A stretch of DNA of 64,000 bases from Paramarasmius palmivorus. Lineage: Eukaryota; Basidiomycota; Agaricomycetes; Agaricales; Marasmiaceae. The notes under the pieces were generated by a model. It saw nothing but the letters and a program-made list of their open reading frames with translations, had not been told where the DNA came from and did not search any database. Of this stretch, positions 63,043-64,000 are shown piece by piece (position 1 is the first letter of the stretch; each line of letters opens with the position of its first letter). Position numbers and translations under genes: made by a program. The stretch spans positions 1 through 64,000 of the forward strand of contig JAYKXP010000141.1 of the NCBI GenBank assembly GCA_037176845.1, read 5' to 3'.

Positions 63043-64000
63043 CGTTGTTACTGACTCAAGGTGGTGGTAAAAAGCAGGCAGCCGCGACACTCAACCCGGA
63101 ACCATCATGTAACCGAATCTCATCCTCGACCTCCAGCATGCCTCGCAGCCGAACACCAATATGGCAGCGTAATGATTCAGGAAACTTGAAAGAGCAGGAA
63201 GCACATTTCGAAATGAGGCTTGAGCGCACAGGGTTTGGGGGAAGACGTAATTTGAAGACTAGTTTGGTGTATGGTGCGTATCTCAGGCTTTTCATCTATG
63301 CGTCATTTCAGCTCAATTCTACTGCAGCTACGAATACCTACAAGAAGCGGTCGAAAGTAGTGGACACATCGTCAAGATTTTTAATATATTCCGACTCGGA
63401 GGACGGCCATACACTTTCCTTGCTCTAGCCCTTCGTTTTTGAATCGACGCTCATTTCTCCAATGAATTGTCTGTTTAATGTGCACCTCGAATACTGGGAT
63501 ACCATGAGGAGTGAACGGAGATCCGAGGGATTCCTCTAACTCTATTTACTTACCCTGAACTCTGTAGGTGTATTGTTCTTCTCGTATGCTTGAAGACTGA
63601 AGCATTATCAAGGAAGACGACGAGGATACCGCCAGCTAGGACTCAGAAGAACGGATACTCGGAGATCCAGCTCGGTGGTGGATCGGGTCACGTCTTCGTG
63701 CGAGACGATGGTACTTGGGAAAGGGCGGGGACAGTGGGCCGCCAGGAAGGCGGAAATCGATGAGGATATAGCGAATCTACTACGTTCATCGTGGCGGATA
63801 CAAGCTGTTGGGGCATTTGGTGTCAGGGTATTGGGGATAAGCGGTATACATATTGGTCTTCGTTAGGGTGTAGCAAGGATGGAAAGAGTTGGACAAATAA
63901 AATGGATGAAACCGGTCATATGGGGACTGTCAGGTCATCTTTGTTCACAAACTGCGTTCATTGAAGTTGAAATATTCTTTACAGAAATGGTTCCGATTTC
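63043..64000. other. promoter side and unresolved right edge
   Basis: 63085-63110 matches the 5' flank of the gene at 2692-4278. A plus-strand frame starting around 63138 (MPRSRTPIWQRNDSGNLKEQ) and another at 63675-63866 (LGKGRGQWAARKAEIDEDIA, ending VGAFGVRVLGISGIHIGLR) look partly coding. The latter weakly resembles the loop and last span of M1 proteins, so a decayed membrane gene may lie here. I cannot build a model. Confidence 0.3.

Overview
This window looks like nuclear DNA of a basidiomycete, most likely an agaricomycete (mushroom-forming fungus). The conserved genes are cut by many short introns of about 45-60 bases with GTRNGT donors. There are small secreted cysteine-rich proteins, and F-box-like genes are strongly expanded. 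I see no rRNA, tRNA, CRISPR array or transposase/reverse-transcriptase gene.

The window has two kinds of content. Six conserved genes can be named with fair confidence: a probable mitochondrial RNA-binding protein (13.2-14.5 kb), a Dal5-type MFS permease (17.7-19.3 kb), a GT15/KTR mannosyltransferase (19.8-21.5 kb), a GH76-type secreted and membrane-anchored glycosidase (22.6-25.1 kb), the ribosome-assembly factor RPF1 (51.0-52.3 kb), and two short secreted cysteine-rich proteins (6.8-7.3 and 27.8-28.2 kb). The rest is a gene nursery. It holds about 14 F-box-like loci (intact, frameshifted or fragmentary) interleaved with small multi-pass membrane protein genes of two families, here called M1 (29.9, 39.8, 41.6, 47.5 and a 5' scrap at 57.6 kb) and M2 (11.9 and 56.5 kb).

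Most F-box genes share one architecture: an N-terminal C-N-N-C-x-H-x-F-L-P-K-D motif, an acidic coiled coil, an F-box-like segment (SWLSPIRRLPVEIL), a divergent leucine-rich middle and a conserved C-terminal PRWKWDLRFG block. Nearly all have an intron of about 45-56 nt placed just before the start codon. Around 35.5-47.3 kb the genes form a mirror-image block: two F-box genes pointing inward, two divergent M1 genes in the centre, then two F-box genes pointing inward from the other side. Duplicated non-coding or relic segments (2.2/4.9 kb, 41.3/57.65 kb, 48.9/49.6 kb, 55.6/58.4 kb) show that segmental duplication shaped the region.

A caution applies to every broken gene. Even well-conserved genes (KTR, MFS, RPF1, GH76) each need one or two single-base corrections, mostly in homopolymers, to keep family motifs in frame. 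Many apparent frameshifts may therefore be assembly indels. Truncations and substituted nonsense codons (14.8-16.4 and 52.6-53.0 kb) are better evidence of true pseudogenes.
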